A DNA stretch of 64,000 nt from Treponema sp. UBA6367 (lineage in GTDB: Bacteria > Spirochaetota > Spirochaetia > Treponematales > Treponemataceae). The stretch lies in assembly GCA_002437725.1 (NCBI GenBank), contig DJRF01000013.1, positions 1 through 64,000 of the forward strand. The letters are read 5' to 3'. Below are positions 26,525-35,382 of the stretch, piece by piece; the first letter of the stretch is position 1, and the number at the start of each line of letters is the position of its first letter. The translations under genes and the position numbers were made by a program. Under the pieces are notes generated by a model. It searched no databases. It was not told where the DNA came from and saw only the letters and a list, made by a program, of their open reading frames with translations.

Positions 26525-26553
26525 TTGACAACAAAAGATTACTATATTATCTT
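26525..26553 (+). promoter_or_regulatory. Candidate promoter of tatD-dus
   Basis: A perfect TTGACA at 26525-26530, a 17-bp spacer and TATCTT (4/6). It would give a leader of about 50 nt to the ATG at 26614. Confidence 0.4.
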
Positions 26554-26613
26554 TATCGGTAGGAATGGTTGAAATATTCACCATTTATTACCCGCAATTT
26601 AGGAAGAAAAGCC

Positions 26614-27390
26614 ATGCAATTTTTTGATACTCATGCCCACATCGGGCTTATATACGATGATCCTATAGAACAATTACGCGTTATTCAACAAGCAAAGCAA
26701 GCAGGTGTTTCAAGAATAGTCAGCATAAACAACAGCCTTATTGACTTTGAAAAAACATATAAAAACCTTAAGTCTATTTCTGGAATTTATCACGCGGTAG
26801 GTGTCGCTCCTGCAGAAGTTACAAATCCTGGAAACGATTGGTACAATAAGATAGAAGAATTTATTTCTCTTCCAAACGTTGTTGCCGTAGGCGAAACTGG
26901 TCTTGACTACTACAAACAGTTTGGCGACAAGCGTTCCCAGATAGAACTTTTTATTGCTCAGCTTGAAATCGCGCAAAAACACAATCTTCCTGTTATTATT
27001 CACAACCGCGATGCAGGAAAAGATGTTTACGACGTTTTAAGAGAGCGAATTCCAGACTCTGGCGCAATTTTTCACTGTTACTCTGAAAATGCCGAATATG
27101 CGAAAAAATGCCTGGACATGAACGTTTATTTTTCTTTTGCAGGAAATCTAACTTACCGCAATGCCCACAATCTGCACGAAACAGTAATGAATCTTCCTTT
27201 GGACCGAATTTTAATAGAAACAGAAAGTCCTTTTATGATTCCTGCCGAATTCCGCGAAAAGAAAAGAACAAAGCCTGCGTATATAACTTCCACGGCAAAA
27301 TTCCTTGCAGAAATGCTGGAAATAGATTTGGAAAAACTTGCCGACCAGCTTTGGAAAAACAGTTGCAAAGTTTTTAAACTGCCGGAATAA
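26614..27390 (+). CDS. TatD-family metal-dependent DNase
   Basis: The product is 258 residues, the standard TatD length. Metal-binding motifs appear in order: FDTHAHI at the start, GETGLDYYK (about 91), PVIIHNRDAG (about 127), FHCYSE (about 152) and IETESPF (about 204). The ATG at 26614 is chosen over an in-frame TTG at 26569 because AGGA lies 9 nt upstream and TatD proteins start directly with the first histidine motif. The family has 3'-5' exonuclease activity on DNA and is also linked to D-aminoacyl-tRNA deacylase activity in some members. It is followed after one base by dus. Confidence 0.93.
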   Translation: MQFFDTHAHIGLIYDDPIEQLRVIQQAKQAGVSRIVSINNSLIDFEKTYKNLKSISGIYHAVGVAPAEVTNPGNDWYNKIEEFISLPNVVAVGETGLDYYKQFGDKRSQIELFIAQLEIAQKHNLPVIIHNRDAGKDVYDVLRERIPDSGAIFHCYSENAEYAKKCLDMNVYFSFAGNLTYRNAHNLHETVMNLPLDRILIETESPFMIPAEFREKKRTKPAYITSTAKFLAEMLEIDLEKLADQLWKNSCKVFKLPE

Positions 27391-27391
27391 A

Positions 27392-28378
27392 ATGCTGTTT
27401 CATCCTGTAAATATTGGTTCTTTAAAACTAAAAGGAAATTTATTTCTTGCTCCGGTAGCAGGCTACAGCGACCGCTCCTTTCGTTCTATCTGCATAGAAC
27501 ACGGAGCTTGCTTTACCTACACAGAAATGGTAAGCGCAGAAGCTCTAGTCAGAAAAAATTTAAAAACAGAAACTTTGATGAAAAGGGCTCCCAACGAAAA
27601 AGCCTACTCTGTTCAAATTTTTGGCAGCGACCAAAGCATAATGGAGCAAGCCGCAAACATAGTTCTTGAAAAGACCAATTGCGAATGTATAGACATAAAC
27701 TGCGGCTGCCCTGTTCCTAAAATTGTAAAAACGGGAGCAGGCTCTTCGCTTACAAAAAATCCAGCGCAGCTTGGAAAAATTGTCGCAGCAGTAAAAAAAG
27801 CGGCAGGTAAAAAAGCGGCAGTAACTGTAAAAATACGTTCTGGCTGGGACGAACAAAACATTACGTTTATAGAAGCAGCGGAAGCAGCCATGTCAGCTGG
27901 CGCTGACGCCATAACTATGCATCCTAGGACGCGCGCGCAAGGGTACGAAGGCAAGTCGGACTGGTCTAAACTTGCGCAGCTTGTAAAACTTGCACAAGGG
28001 AAAGTTCCCATTTTTGGAAGCGGAGATTTATTCACCCCAGAAGACGCAAAGGCAATGCTAGAGCAAACAGGCTGCGATGCCGTAATGTTTGCCAGGGGAG
28101 CCATGGGCAATCCTTTTATTTTTTCTAAAACAGCTCAACTTCTTGCAAAAGGGATTTATGACGAAGTTCCAATTGAAGAAAAAATAAAAACAGGCTTTAA
28201 AGAGCTTGAAATGCTTGCTGCAGATGCTGGAGAATTTCCTGCTTGCCGCGAAATGCGTAAAAGGTTTTGCGCCTACTCAAAAGGAATTCAAGGCGGAGCC
28301 GAACTGCGCGCAAAAATTATTCATGCATCTTCAATAGAAGATTACCGCCAGATATTCGCAAATATTTATATGGAATAA
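27392..28378 (+). CDS. dus: tRNA-dihydrouridine synthase (DusB type)
   Basis: The product is 328 residues. It is an FMN-dependent TIM-barrel enzyme that reduces uridine to dihydrouridine in tRNA. The signature LAPVAGYSDRSFR is at the N-terminus, and the catalytic cysteine region DINCGCPVPKIVKTGAG is at about 104. MHPRTRAQGYEG (about 175) and GSGDLFTPEDA (about 208) match the family, and a C-terminal helical domain is present. The ATG lies one base after the tatD stop; an earlier in-frame start inside tatD is not needed. It is co-transcribed with tatD. Confidence 0.94.
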   Translation: MLFHPVNIGSLKLKGNLFLAPVAGYSDRSFRSICIEHGACFTYTEMVSAEALVRKNLKTETLMKRAPNEKAYSVQIFGSDQSIMEQAANIVLEKTNCECIDINCGCPVPKIVKTGAGSSLTKNPAQLGKIVAAVKKAAGKKAAVTVKIRSGWDEQNITFIEAAEAAMSAGADAITMHPRTRAQGYEGKSDWSKLAQLVKLAQGKVPIFGSGDLFTPEDAKAMLEQTGCDAVMFARGAMGNPFIFSKTAQLLAKGIYDEVPIEEKIKTGFKELEMLAADAGEFPACREMRKRFCAYSKGIQGGAELRAKIIHASSIEDYRQIFANIYME

Positions 28379-28380
28379 AA

Positions 28381-28517
28381 GCCTAGGCGAATTTACAATT
28401 TGCAAAATCTTTGCGCGAGAAGAACAGTCAAGGTTGCGCAGCAACCCAAACCAATCCAAACGAAGCGCGGACACAACCGTCTGAATAAAGTGCAAATTCG
28501 CTGCCTGTGTTTTTTTA
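28381..28517 (+). other. Structured intergenic segment after dus (terminator or small RNA)
   Basis: GCGAATTT (28387-28394) pairs with AAATTCGC (28494-28501), enclosing about 100 nt. Inside is a perfect GGTTGC-GCA-GCAACC hairpin at 28432-28446. The outer stem is followed by CTGCCTGTG and seven T. This may be the dus terminator with a large insert, or a small RNA. Confidence 0.4.
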
Positions 28518-28551
28518 AGCTTTATGAAAAGACCCGGTTTTCGCCCTAATA

Positions 28552-28580
28552 TTGTAAAATTCTTTTTTTCCTATTAAAAT
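28552..28580 (+). promoter_or_regulatory. Candidate leaderless promoter of the 28587 gene
   Basis: TTGTAA, a 17-bp spacer and TAAAAT ending 6 nt before the ATG at 28587. AAGG between -10 and ATG is too close to serve as a ribosome site. Confidence 0.45.
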
Positions 28581-28586
28581 CAAGGC

Positions 28587-30161
28587 ATGAGTTTCTTACA
28601 AGCCATTTCAGATTTTTTTGAATCACTGTTCAATCACAATTCACCTGAAGTTCAAAAGAAAATTCAGATGAAAAAACTTGAAAACGAGCTCAAATCTTAC
28701 GAACCTGTAATTTTTAAGAACGGCAAGCTTATGCCAAACTTTGCGGAAGCCTTAAGGTTTCTATATATAAACACAAAGCCTTTAAACAACCTCCTTGATT
28801 CAACAATTTCCAGTCCAGACATACCAAGAAACAAACGGTTTGAAGCTCAGCTTGTAATAACAGGCTTTTCGCCAGAGTTTCAAAAAATAATAGAATCACT
28901 TTCTTACGAAGAACGAAAAAAAGAACTTACAACTCCCTCGAGCATGACAACTTCGCAACTGTACGACATACAACGAAAACGGCTTGATAGAATCATTCAC
29001 GAACTAAATTCCGATACATTCAAACAAATCGACAAAGAAATAACGACTCTTCATCAACTTGCGGATTTCTGTAGATTTAATTTTGTAACCGCCTTGCAAA
29101 TCTTTGATCCAAACTTTATGGCGGCGGACATTCACTATCAACCTTCTTACAAAGAACTTCCCGTGTCGCAAATAGTAAATATCCTGGAAGATATTTACTT
29201 TCTATTAAAGGGATTAAACTTAACAACAGGAACATTGAATGCGGTTAAAGCTCTTGTCCAATTAAAGTCATTTTTGAATTCAAATTCCGTAGAATCAGAA
29301 GAACTTGAAGAAAACCTAAAAAAGATTGCTTGGATTACTCACCATGTAATTTCCACAGAAAAACTTAGGCTTTTAATTCAGTATGCCAAATCTGATATTT
29401 CTTACGAGCCTAAATCTGCAAAATATTCAGAATCTGCTAGAAAAGATTTTTCAGAAATGCTGCAAGGCAGGTTCAAAGCTGATGAGCAAAGAATAAAGAC
29501 GGAGCTAAAAGACAGCAATATACGCAGCGAGCTTTCAATGCTTTTTGGCTCTTCCATGCTTTTAAACGTAAAAGGATACAACAACGATTTTAACAAAAAA
29601 CTTACAAAGGAAACTGGACTTTCGTTCATTTGGACCCTTCCTGTGCAAATTCTCAAAACCTTTTTGGCAACTTATTTAACAGAACCTATTAAAGCTCTTT
29701 TAAACGATTTAGTAATAGAAGGATTTTTTAATAATCCTACGTTCAAAACAGAATTTTCTTCAGACATTTATGCAGCAATTGAATGTTCAGACAGCATAAA
29801 AGAATTTGAAAATTCTTTTGACAAGGACAACAAATTTGATATTAGCCACATAGAAGGATATATGAGAGACTGCCACAACGATTCCGATTTTTTTAAGAAA
29901 CTTGAGCAAATGGTAAACGAAGTGAACGCAGAAGCAAACAGACTAATTTCTTCTCAAGTAAAAATACTGAATACGCTGAGCAAGCACGTTGACCAGCTAT
30001 TGCAAGATGCAAAAAAGCCTACAAGCGAAAATATTTCCAACTTAAAAGTGCTTATGATGTCTTCTAGAAACAGAGACAGCACTGATTTACTTGAAAATCA
30101 ATATCCTAAGTGGGAAATTTTCTTTAAAATTATGAAGAACTATGTTATAATTTCCGCATAG
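28587..30161 (+). CDS. Conserved-looking spirochaete protein of unknown function
   Basis: The product is 524 residues, without signal peptide or membrane segment, so probably cytoplasmic. It is charged and mostly helical. A stretch at about 20-40 (KKIQMKKLENELKSYEP) and later lysine/glutamate-rich helices suggest a scaffold or regulatory protein. It may belong to a spirochaete family of unknown function (the DUF5312 type comes to mind), but I cannot confirm that. The diguanylate cyclase gene follows after 15 bp on the same strand, so the two are probably co-transcribed. No catalytic motif was recognised. Confidence 0.75.
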   Translation: MSFLQAISDFFESLFNHNSPEVQKKIQMKKLENELKSYEPVIFKNGKLMPNFAEALRFLYINTKPLNNLLDSTISSPDIPRNKRFEAQLVITGFSPEFQKIIESLSYEERKKELTTPSSMTTSQLYDIQRKRLDRIIHELNSDTFKQIDKEITTLHQLADFCRFNFVTALQIFDPNFMAADIHYQPSYKELPVSQIVNILEDIYFLLKGLNLTTGTLNAVKALVQLKSFLNSNSVESEELEENLKKIAWITHHVISTEKLRLLIQYAKSDISYEPKSAKYSESARKDFSEMLQGRFKADEQRIKTELKDSNIRSELSMLFGSSMLLNVKGYNNDFNKKLTKETGLSFIWTLPVQILKTFLATYLTEPIKALLNDLVIEGFFNNPTFKTEFSSDIYAAIECSDSIKEFENSFDKDNKFDISHIEGYMRDCHNDSDFFKKLEQMVNEVNAEANRLISSQVKILNTLSKHVDQLLQDAKKPTSENISNLKVLMMSSRNRDSTDLLENQYPKWEIFFKIMKNYVIISA

Positions 30162-30176
30162 AGTTTTTTGTAAATT

Positions 30177-31283
30177 ATGGAAGAAATCAAAAAAACAAAT
30201 GAACAAAAACTTCAAGAAATTACAGCTTATTACGAAAAGCGTATTTACGATCTTGAACAGTTATTAGATATTTCTAAATCATTCTCTTCAACTTTAGACG
30301 GCGCACAACTTTTGGAGTCTATTGTATTTTCTTGCATGGCTCAAATGAGAGTTTCAACTGCTGGAATTTTTGTACTGGATTTTCTTAATTCCAATATATT
30401 TGAACTAAAAACATCACAGAGTCTTCTTTCTGATGATATTGAAAACTACAGCATAGATTTTTCAGATCAGATTGTAACTGTTTTATCTGAAGAAAAACGC
30501 CCGGTTTCTATGGAATATCTTGCAAGCAAATGCGAAAAAAGCAACTCCTTAAAAATGCTTGAATCTTTAAACATTTCTCTTATAATCCCTTTGATTCAGA
30601 AAAATCATATAAACGGCATTTTGTATTTAGGAGAACGCTTTTCTTTTGAGCCGGACCAAGATTCTGCGTACAACGACTACGAAAAAGACCAGATTTTAAA
30701 CATCGCCTCGCTAGCTGCAATTTCTATAAACAACACAACTTTAATTGAACGCTCTTCTACAGACATGATGACCCAGTTAAAGCTAAAATACTATTTTTTC
30801 AATGTGCTTGCAGAAAAGCTCGATACCGCAATGGTAGAAAAACTTCCTCTCTCTGTATTGATGTTCGACATAGACTTCTTCAAGCACTTCAACGACACTT
30901 ACGGACACGAATGTGGCGACTACGTTTTAAAACAGGTAGCGGCTCTTATAAAGTCAAATCTTAGGGAAACAGATCTTGCAAGCCGTTACGGAGGCGAAGA
31001 GTTTACAGTTTTATTAAACGACACAAAAAAAGAAGATGCGGTTTCTATTGCCGAACGAATTCGCTCTTGCATTGCAAACTACGACTTTATATATAATGAA
31101 CAGCGCATGAAAGTTACAATTTCTTGTGGAGTTGCAGTTTTTGACGCAGAAAAGAACCCTGTTACAGTACCTAAAAAGCTTGTAAACCAGGCAGATCAAG
31201 GGCTTTATATGTCAAAGCACAACGGTAGAAACAGAGTAACCTACGCGCCTCCTTCGTTAGTAACAGATATTGATGAAGACTAA
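30177..31283 (+). CDS. GAF-GGDEF diguanylate cyclase
   Basis: The product is 368 residues. A short coiled coil (about 1-30) leads into a GAF-type sensor domain (about 35-185), then a GGDEF domain (about 205-360). The active-site motif is intact as RYGGEEF at about 269, and the inhibitory I-site RETD lies five residues before GGEEF. The enzyme should therefore make cyclic di-GMP and be product-inhibited. FDIDFFKHFNDTYGHECGD is the typical metal/substrate region. The GAF ligand is unknown. The gene has no clear ribosome site and is probably translated from the upstream message. Its last codons overlap the next gene. Confidence 0.92.
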   Translation: MEEIKKTNEQKLQEITAYYEKRIYDLEQLLDISKSFSSTLDGAQLLESIVFSCMAQMRVSTAGIFVLDFLNSNIFELKTSQSLLSDDIENYSIDFSDQIVTVLSEEKRPVSMEYLASKCEKSNSLKMLESLNISLIIPLIQKNHINGILYLGERFSFEPDQDSAYNDYEKDQILNIASLAAISINNTTLIERSSTDMMTQLKLKYYFFNVLAEKLDTAMVEKLPLSVLMFDIDFFKHFNDTYGHECGDYVLKQVAALIKSNLRETDLASRYGGEEFTVLLNDTKKEDAVSIAERIRSCIANYDFIYNEQRMKVTISCGVAVFDAEKNPVTVPKKLVNQADQGLYMSKHNGRNRVTYAPPSLVTDIDED

Positions 31284-31992
31284 TTTCCGGTTTATAAAAA
31301 GCTCTCTTAAAACTCATCTTTTTTGGGTGCTTGTATTTGGATTTTTAAGCGGATTTAATATTTTCTGCCAATCCTTAGATTTTGAAAAAACTATTCGCAT
31401 TCATCTTTGGGCGGAACTAGATGCCTATCCGGAATCCGCAGAAGCCTCTGATTCTTCTTTAGGACAATTTGACTTCCCTATAAAAAAATTAAAAAAAACA
31501 GCGCCATTTTTAATAAACGCAATGGTTTACGGCTGGAATTTTGCATACACGCCTTACGACAAAACGCGCCGTGTCGCAGAATATTTTGAACTAACCGACG
31601 TTAATAAAATTGACTTTGAAAAAAATCCTATAGTTTACAAAACACCTTGGATTCAAGACAATTTTATGCACTCTTGGATTGAATTTAGCCGAACACCTCA
31701 AATGATTTGGTATTTTAACGCCTGGAACACAATAAATGTAAAAAAAATTCAAGGACGAGGAAAAGCACCTGTCTCACTTGGTTTTGAAGGAATTGAAAAG
31801 GCTGCAAGCGAAGCTGCAAAAAATGCCATAAGAAATTACTATAGGGAAATTATTAAGAACAAGCCTAAAGAAATAGACGGCAAACTTATAATAACCAAAG
31901 AACCGAAAATTGGGATAAGCGAAGGACAATATATAGTAGAACTTGATTTTTTTTTAGAAACGGATAGAATATTAAAGTACACGCAATTTTAA
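31273..31992 (+). CDS. Exported protein of unknown function
   Basis: The product is 239 residues. An N-terminal hydrophobic segment at about 14-32 ending in FCQS looks like a signal peptide. The mature part is aromatic-rich (INAMVYGWNFAYTPYDK, WIEFSRTPQMIWYFNAWN) and ends in mixed strands. The ATG lies 11 nt inside the end of the diguanylate cyclase gene, so translation is coupled. No family is recognised. A periplasmic or outer-membrane location is inferred. The small exported gene at 32025 follows. Confidence 0.7.
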   Translation: MKTNFRFIKSSLKTHLFWVLVFGFLSGFNIFCQSLDFEKTIRIHLWAELDAYPESAEASDSSLGQFDFPIKKLKKTAPFLINAMVYGWNFAYTPYDKTRRVAEYFELTDVNKIDFEKNPIVYKTPWIQDNFMHSWIEFSRTPQMIWYFNAWNTINVKKIQGRGKAPVSLGFEGIEKAASEAAKNAIRNYYREIIKNKPKEIDGKLIITKEPKIGISEGQYIVELDFFLETDRILKYTQF

Positions 31993-32024
31993 AATCGTGT
32001 GCAAATGCTACCTGGAGGATTACT

Positions 32025-32429
32025 ATGAAAAAGGTTGCTATCTCTTTCATTTCTTTATTTTTAATTTTTGGCTCCGTTTTTGCACAAACAGAAAATTCTG
32101 ATTTTTCTACGGAAAATGCCAAAATTGATCTTTCAACTCGTGTTATTATCCCTGAAAATCAGCACGTAATAGATAAAACTGCAAAAGTTAAGATTGAATA
32201 TATGCCAGGTGTAGATGAAATTCGAATTTACTACACAAGCATGTATACAACTTATGACCAAGGCGAAGCAATGAACGCAATCCTAGCTTGCCTTAGGGAC
32301 TTTATACAAGACAAGCAAAATGGCTACATGAACTATAGATATATGGAACAAGATAGAGAACGTTTTTTTAAAGATGACCGCGGTATAAACTGGGCGCAGA
32401 GATGCTCTCATGTAAAATTAATTCGTTAG
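32025..32429 (+). CDS. Small exported protein of unknown function
   Basis: The product is 134 residues with a clean signal peptide (MKKVAISFISLFLIFGSVFAQ). GGAGG lies 7 nt before the ATG, one of the better ribosome sites in the window. The mature chain contains MPGVDEIRIYYTSMYTTYDQGEA and a charged helix ending RFFKDDRGINWAQR. No known domain is recognised. It follows the 31273 gene closely, and both may be periplasmic partners of the upstream c-di-GMP enzyme, which is only inference from order. Confidence 0.7.
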   Translation: MKKVAISFISLFLIFGSVFAQTENSDFSTENAKIDLSTRVIIPENQHVIDKTAKVKIEYMPGVDEIRIYYTSMYTTYDQGEAMNAILACLRDFIQDKQNGYMNYRYMEQDRERFFKDDRGINWAQRCSHVKLIR

Positions 32430-32471
32430 TTCAAAGCTATTAAGCAATAGTTTAATACATCTTATTTTAAA

Positions 32472-32498
32472 ATGATTTCTAAGATTTTTAGAAATCAT
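32472..32498 (+). promoter_or_regulatory. Perfect 11-bp hairpin just before pheS
   Basis: 32472-32482 and 32488-32498 are exact reverse complements with a 5-nt loop, 21 nt upstream of the chosen pheS ATG. No T run follows. An alternative in-frame ATG at 32472 lies inside the stem. Confidence 0.55.
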
Positions 32499-32519
32499 GT
32501 AATTAGGCAAAAATATAAA

Positions 32520-34076
32520 ATGGACATTTTAAACATTATAAAAAACTTACATCCACTTGAAACAAAAGTGTTGCTAAAATATTCAGATAAAGACAATCTT
32601 ACTTCTGAAAAACTTATAAAAGACCTTAGCTACAAGGAAGGTCATGCGAACCAAGCTTTTTCTTGGCTTTCTGGTAAAAATCTTTTAAAAGAAGTCGCAA
32701 GAACACCACATACTTACTACGAAATTACTGATATGGGGCGAAGCATTGCAAAAAATGGAACCATTGAAGAAAAAATGGTTTGTGCCCTAAAAGGAAAAGG
32801 CGCATTATCTTTACCTGAGCTTGCAAAAGAAATTGGTGCGGAACAAAAGGATATAGGAAGCGCATTTGGACCGCTTTCAAAGGAAGGCGTTCTAAAAATG
32901 AACGCAGAAAAAAAAGCTGAATATACAGGCGCATCTCTTCCAGATAGGATTGCTGTAACTTCAGAACTTCTAAAAAAGGCGTGTGATGCCGAAAACGGAC
33001 TTCTCGACAAATCTCAACTTTCGCCAAAAGAGCAGGAAGTCATTGTCACTCTTGCAAAAAAACGAGGCGCTACAGACAGTCCTTTTAAAATTATCGAGCG
33101 CGAAACTGTTACTTATAAAATTGTTGAAGCAGCAAAGCAAGTTGTGGAAGCACTTAAAAAAGCTGGAATTACAGGAAACGAAATTGGAGAGATAACACCA
33201 AAAATGCTTTCTTCTGGAGAATGGAAGAACGGCACATTCCGAGCATATAACATTTCTTTGCAGCCAGCAAGAATTATTCCAGGCAGAACAAATCCTTATG
33301 TGCAATTTCTTGAATCCGTAAAAGACAAATTGTGTTCTTTAGGATTTCAGGAATTTGACGGTCCGCTTGTTGAAACAGAATTCTGGAACGGTGATGCCTT
33401 GTTTATGCCTCAGTTCCATGCGGCCCGCGACATACACGACGTATATAGAATAAAAAATCCTACTCATGCAAAGTCAATTGAAGAACCTTACCTTTCAAAC
33501 ATTGCAAAAGTTCATGAAAATGGAGGGGATTCTGGAAGCCGTGGCTGGAATTATACGTTTGATAAAGAATTTACAAAACGACTCATATTGCGTTCTCAAG
33601 GAACTGTTCTTTCTGCACATCAATTGCACAAAGCAGAGATTCCAGGAAAATACTTTGGAATAGTACGCTGCTTCCGCTACGATAAAGTTGATGCAACGCA
33701 CTTAAGCGACTTTTATCAGACAGAAGGAATTGTAATTGGTAAAGAAGCAAATTTAAGAACGCTTTTAGGTTTCTTAAAGATGTTTGCGACAGAAATTGCA
33801 GGTGCAACGGAAGTAAAATATGTTCCTGGCTATTTTCCATTTACAGAGCCATCTGTTGAAGTTCATATTAAACATCCTGTTTTGGGTTGGTTTGAACTTG
33901 GCGGTTCAGGTATTTTCCGTCCAGAAGTAACAAAAGCAATGGGAATTGACGTTCCTGTTCTTGCCTGGGGAATTGGAATTGACCGCATGGCTTTAATGGC
34001 ATTAGGTCTAAACGACTTGCGAGAACTTTTCTGCGAAGATATAGAACGCGTAAGACTAAGAAAAGCTAAGTTTTAG
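32520..34076 (+). CDS. pheS: Phenylalanyl-tRNA synthetase alpha chain, archaeal/eukaryotic type
   Basis: The product is 518 residues, far longer than the roughly 330-residue standard bacterial PheS. The first 200 or so residues are winged-helix-like modules (HPLETKVLLKYSDKDNLT, ELAKEIGAEQKDIGSAFGPL) as in archaeal/eukaryotic PheRS alpha. The class II core follows: VRCFRYDKVDATHLSDFYQTEG (motif 2 region, about 395) and ELGGSGIFRPEV plus WGIGIDRMALM (motif 3). It charges tRNA-Phe together with PheT, which is not adjacent. The ATG at 32520 is preferred to the upstream one at 32472, which would add 16 unconserved residues. Spirochaetes are known to carry this PheRS type. Confidence 0.93.
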   Translation: MDILNIIKNLHPLETKVLLKYSDKDNLTSEKLIKDLSYKEGHANQAFSWLSGKNLLKEVARTPHTYYEITDMGRSIAKNGTIEEKMVCALKGKGALSLPELAKEIGAEQKDIGSAFGPLSKEGVLKMNAEKKAEYTGASLPDRIAVTSELLKKACDAENGLLDKSQLSPKEQEVIVTLAKKRGATDSPFKIIERETVTYKIVEAAKQVVEALKKAGITGNEIGEITPKMLSSGEWKNGTFRAYNISLQPARIIPGRTNPYVQFLESVKDKLCSLGFQEFDGPLVETEFWNGDALFMPQFHAARDIHDVYRIKNPTHAKSIEEPYLSNIAKVHENGGDSGSRGWNYTFDKEFTKRLILRSQGTVLSAHQLHKAEIPGKYFGIVRCFRYDKVDATHLSDFYQTEGIVIGKEANLRTLLGFLKMFATEIAGATEVKYVPGYFPFTEPSVEVHIKHPVLGWFELGGSGIFRPEVTKAMGIDVPVLAWGIGIDRMALMALGLNDLRELFCEDIERVRLRKAKF

Positions 34077-34125
34077 CCATAGAAATAGCATACGCTGCAA
34101 GCCCCTTTTAAGAATCAATATATTT

Positions 34126-34134
34126 TGATATAAT
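34126..34134 (+). promoter_or_regulatory. Extended -10 promoter, candidate leaderless start
   Basis: TGATATAAT, a perfect extended -10, ends 8 nt before the ATG at 34143. The -35 region is weak, as is usual with extended -10 sites. No Shine-Dalgarno sequence is present. Confidence 0.55.
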
Positions 34135-34142
34135 ACTTGTTT

Positions 34143-35372
34143 ATGAAACTTTGGATAAAATATCTTATTGCGTCTTTACTTGGTGTAGCGTGTGCATTTA
34201 TTCTTCCTACGAACAACGAAGCAATTTCTTCTGCTTTGGAATATTTAACAGAACTTGTAATACGGTTTGGTCGCTACATGACTATTCCTGTAATGTTCTT
34301 TACAGTCATAGTTGCAGTAAACAAACTTAGAGAGACAAATCAAATTGCAAAGACTGCGCTTTGGACTGGCGGGACAATCGTTGTTTCATCGCTCTTGCTT
34401 TCGCTTGTGGGATTGCTTTCAATTCTTGTAGTTAGACTTCCTAGATTTCCTATAACGGTAGAAAAAGTTTCCGAAACAGCAACATTAAATACAGCTAATT
34501 TAATCAGAACTCTTTTTCCATACTCGCCTATTGAATCGCTGCTAAACGGTTCTTTTTTGCTTGCAAGTTTTCTATTTGCGGGTCTTATTGGCGGTGCTTC
34601 CGCTTCTGACAACGTTTTATACCGCCCTATAGTTCAACTTGCAGATTCTCTTTCAAAATTAATGTACAATATTGCCGTTTTCTTTACAGAATTTCTTTCA
34701 TATGGAATGGCAATAATTCTGTGCTATTGGACAACGAAATTTAGAGCCATAATAACAAGCGGTGTTTTTTCACCAATGATTTTACTTCTCCTTGTAGATT
34801 TTTTAATTGTTGTGGGACTGATTTATCCTCTTATAATAAGGTATATTTGCCATGACCCACACCCATACAGAATTCTTTATGCTAGCATCTGTTCTGCAAT
34901 CGCAGCATTCTTTTCTGCGGATTCAAACCTTACTTTGCTAATAAATATGCGGCACGGAAAAGAATCCATCGGTATCAGGCGAAGGATAAATGGCATAACT
35001 TTTCCGCTATTTAATATTTTTGCACGCGGCGGTTCTGCACTTGTAACTGTTGTCGGCTTTATAATGATTTGGCGTTCTTATTCAAGTTTAACTATTCCGT
35101 TTTTGGATATTCTTTGGATAACTTTTGCTTCTTTTGGAATTTCGTTTCTGTTGGGAGGACTCCCTGCAGGAGGAGCTTTTGTTTCGCTTTCAGTTTTGTG
35201 TACAATTTACGGACGAGGCTTTGAAACAGGATTTCTTTTGCTAAAACCAGCGGCTCCAATAATCTGTTCTTTTGCGGCGGCATTCGATGCCTTAACTGCA
35301 ATTTTTGGAAGTTATGTTGTGGCTGTAAAGACAAAACTTATTGAACACCACGGAATTAATCACTTTATTTAA
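34143..35372 (+). CDS. Dicarboxylate/amino acid:cation symporter (DAACS family)
   Basis: The product is 409 residues, the usual GltP/DctA length, with about eight transmembrane helices plus re-entrant loops. Recognisable parts are GRYMTIPVMFFTVIVAV near residue 45, the serine-rich re-entrant region (SICSAIAAFFSADSNLTL) and the second loop SFLLGGLPAGGAFVSL. It probably moves glutamate, aspartate or dicarboxylates inward with Na+ or H+; the exact substrate cannot be told. A strong extended -10 box ends 8 nt upstream of the ATG. It ends 10 nt before proS, so proS may be read from the same message. Confidence 0.88.
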   Translation: MKLWIKYLIASLLGVACAFILPTNNEAISSALEYLTELVIRFGRYMTIPVMFFTVIVAVNKLRETNQIAKTALWTGGTIVVSSLLLSLVGLLSILVVRLPRFPITVEKVSETATLNTANLIRTLFPYSPIESLLNGSFLLASFLFAGLIGGASASDNVLYRPIVQLADSLSKLMYNIAVFFTEFLSYGMAIILCYWTTKFRAIITSGVFSPMILLLLVDFLIVVGLIYPLIIRYICHDPHPYRILYASICSAIAAFFSADSNLTLLINMRHGKESIGIRRRINGITFPLFNIFARGGSALVTVVGFIMIWRSYSSLTIPFLDILWITFASFGISFLLGGLPAGGAFVSLSVLCTIYGRGFETGFLLLKPAAPIICSFAAAFDALTAIFGSYVVAVKTKLIEHHGINHFI

Positions 35373-35382
35373 GGAAAATATA

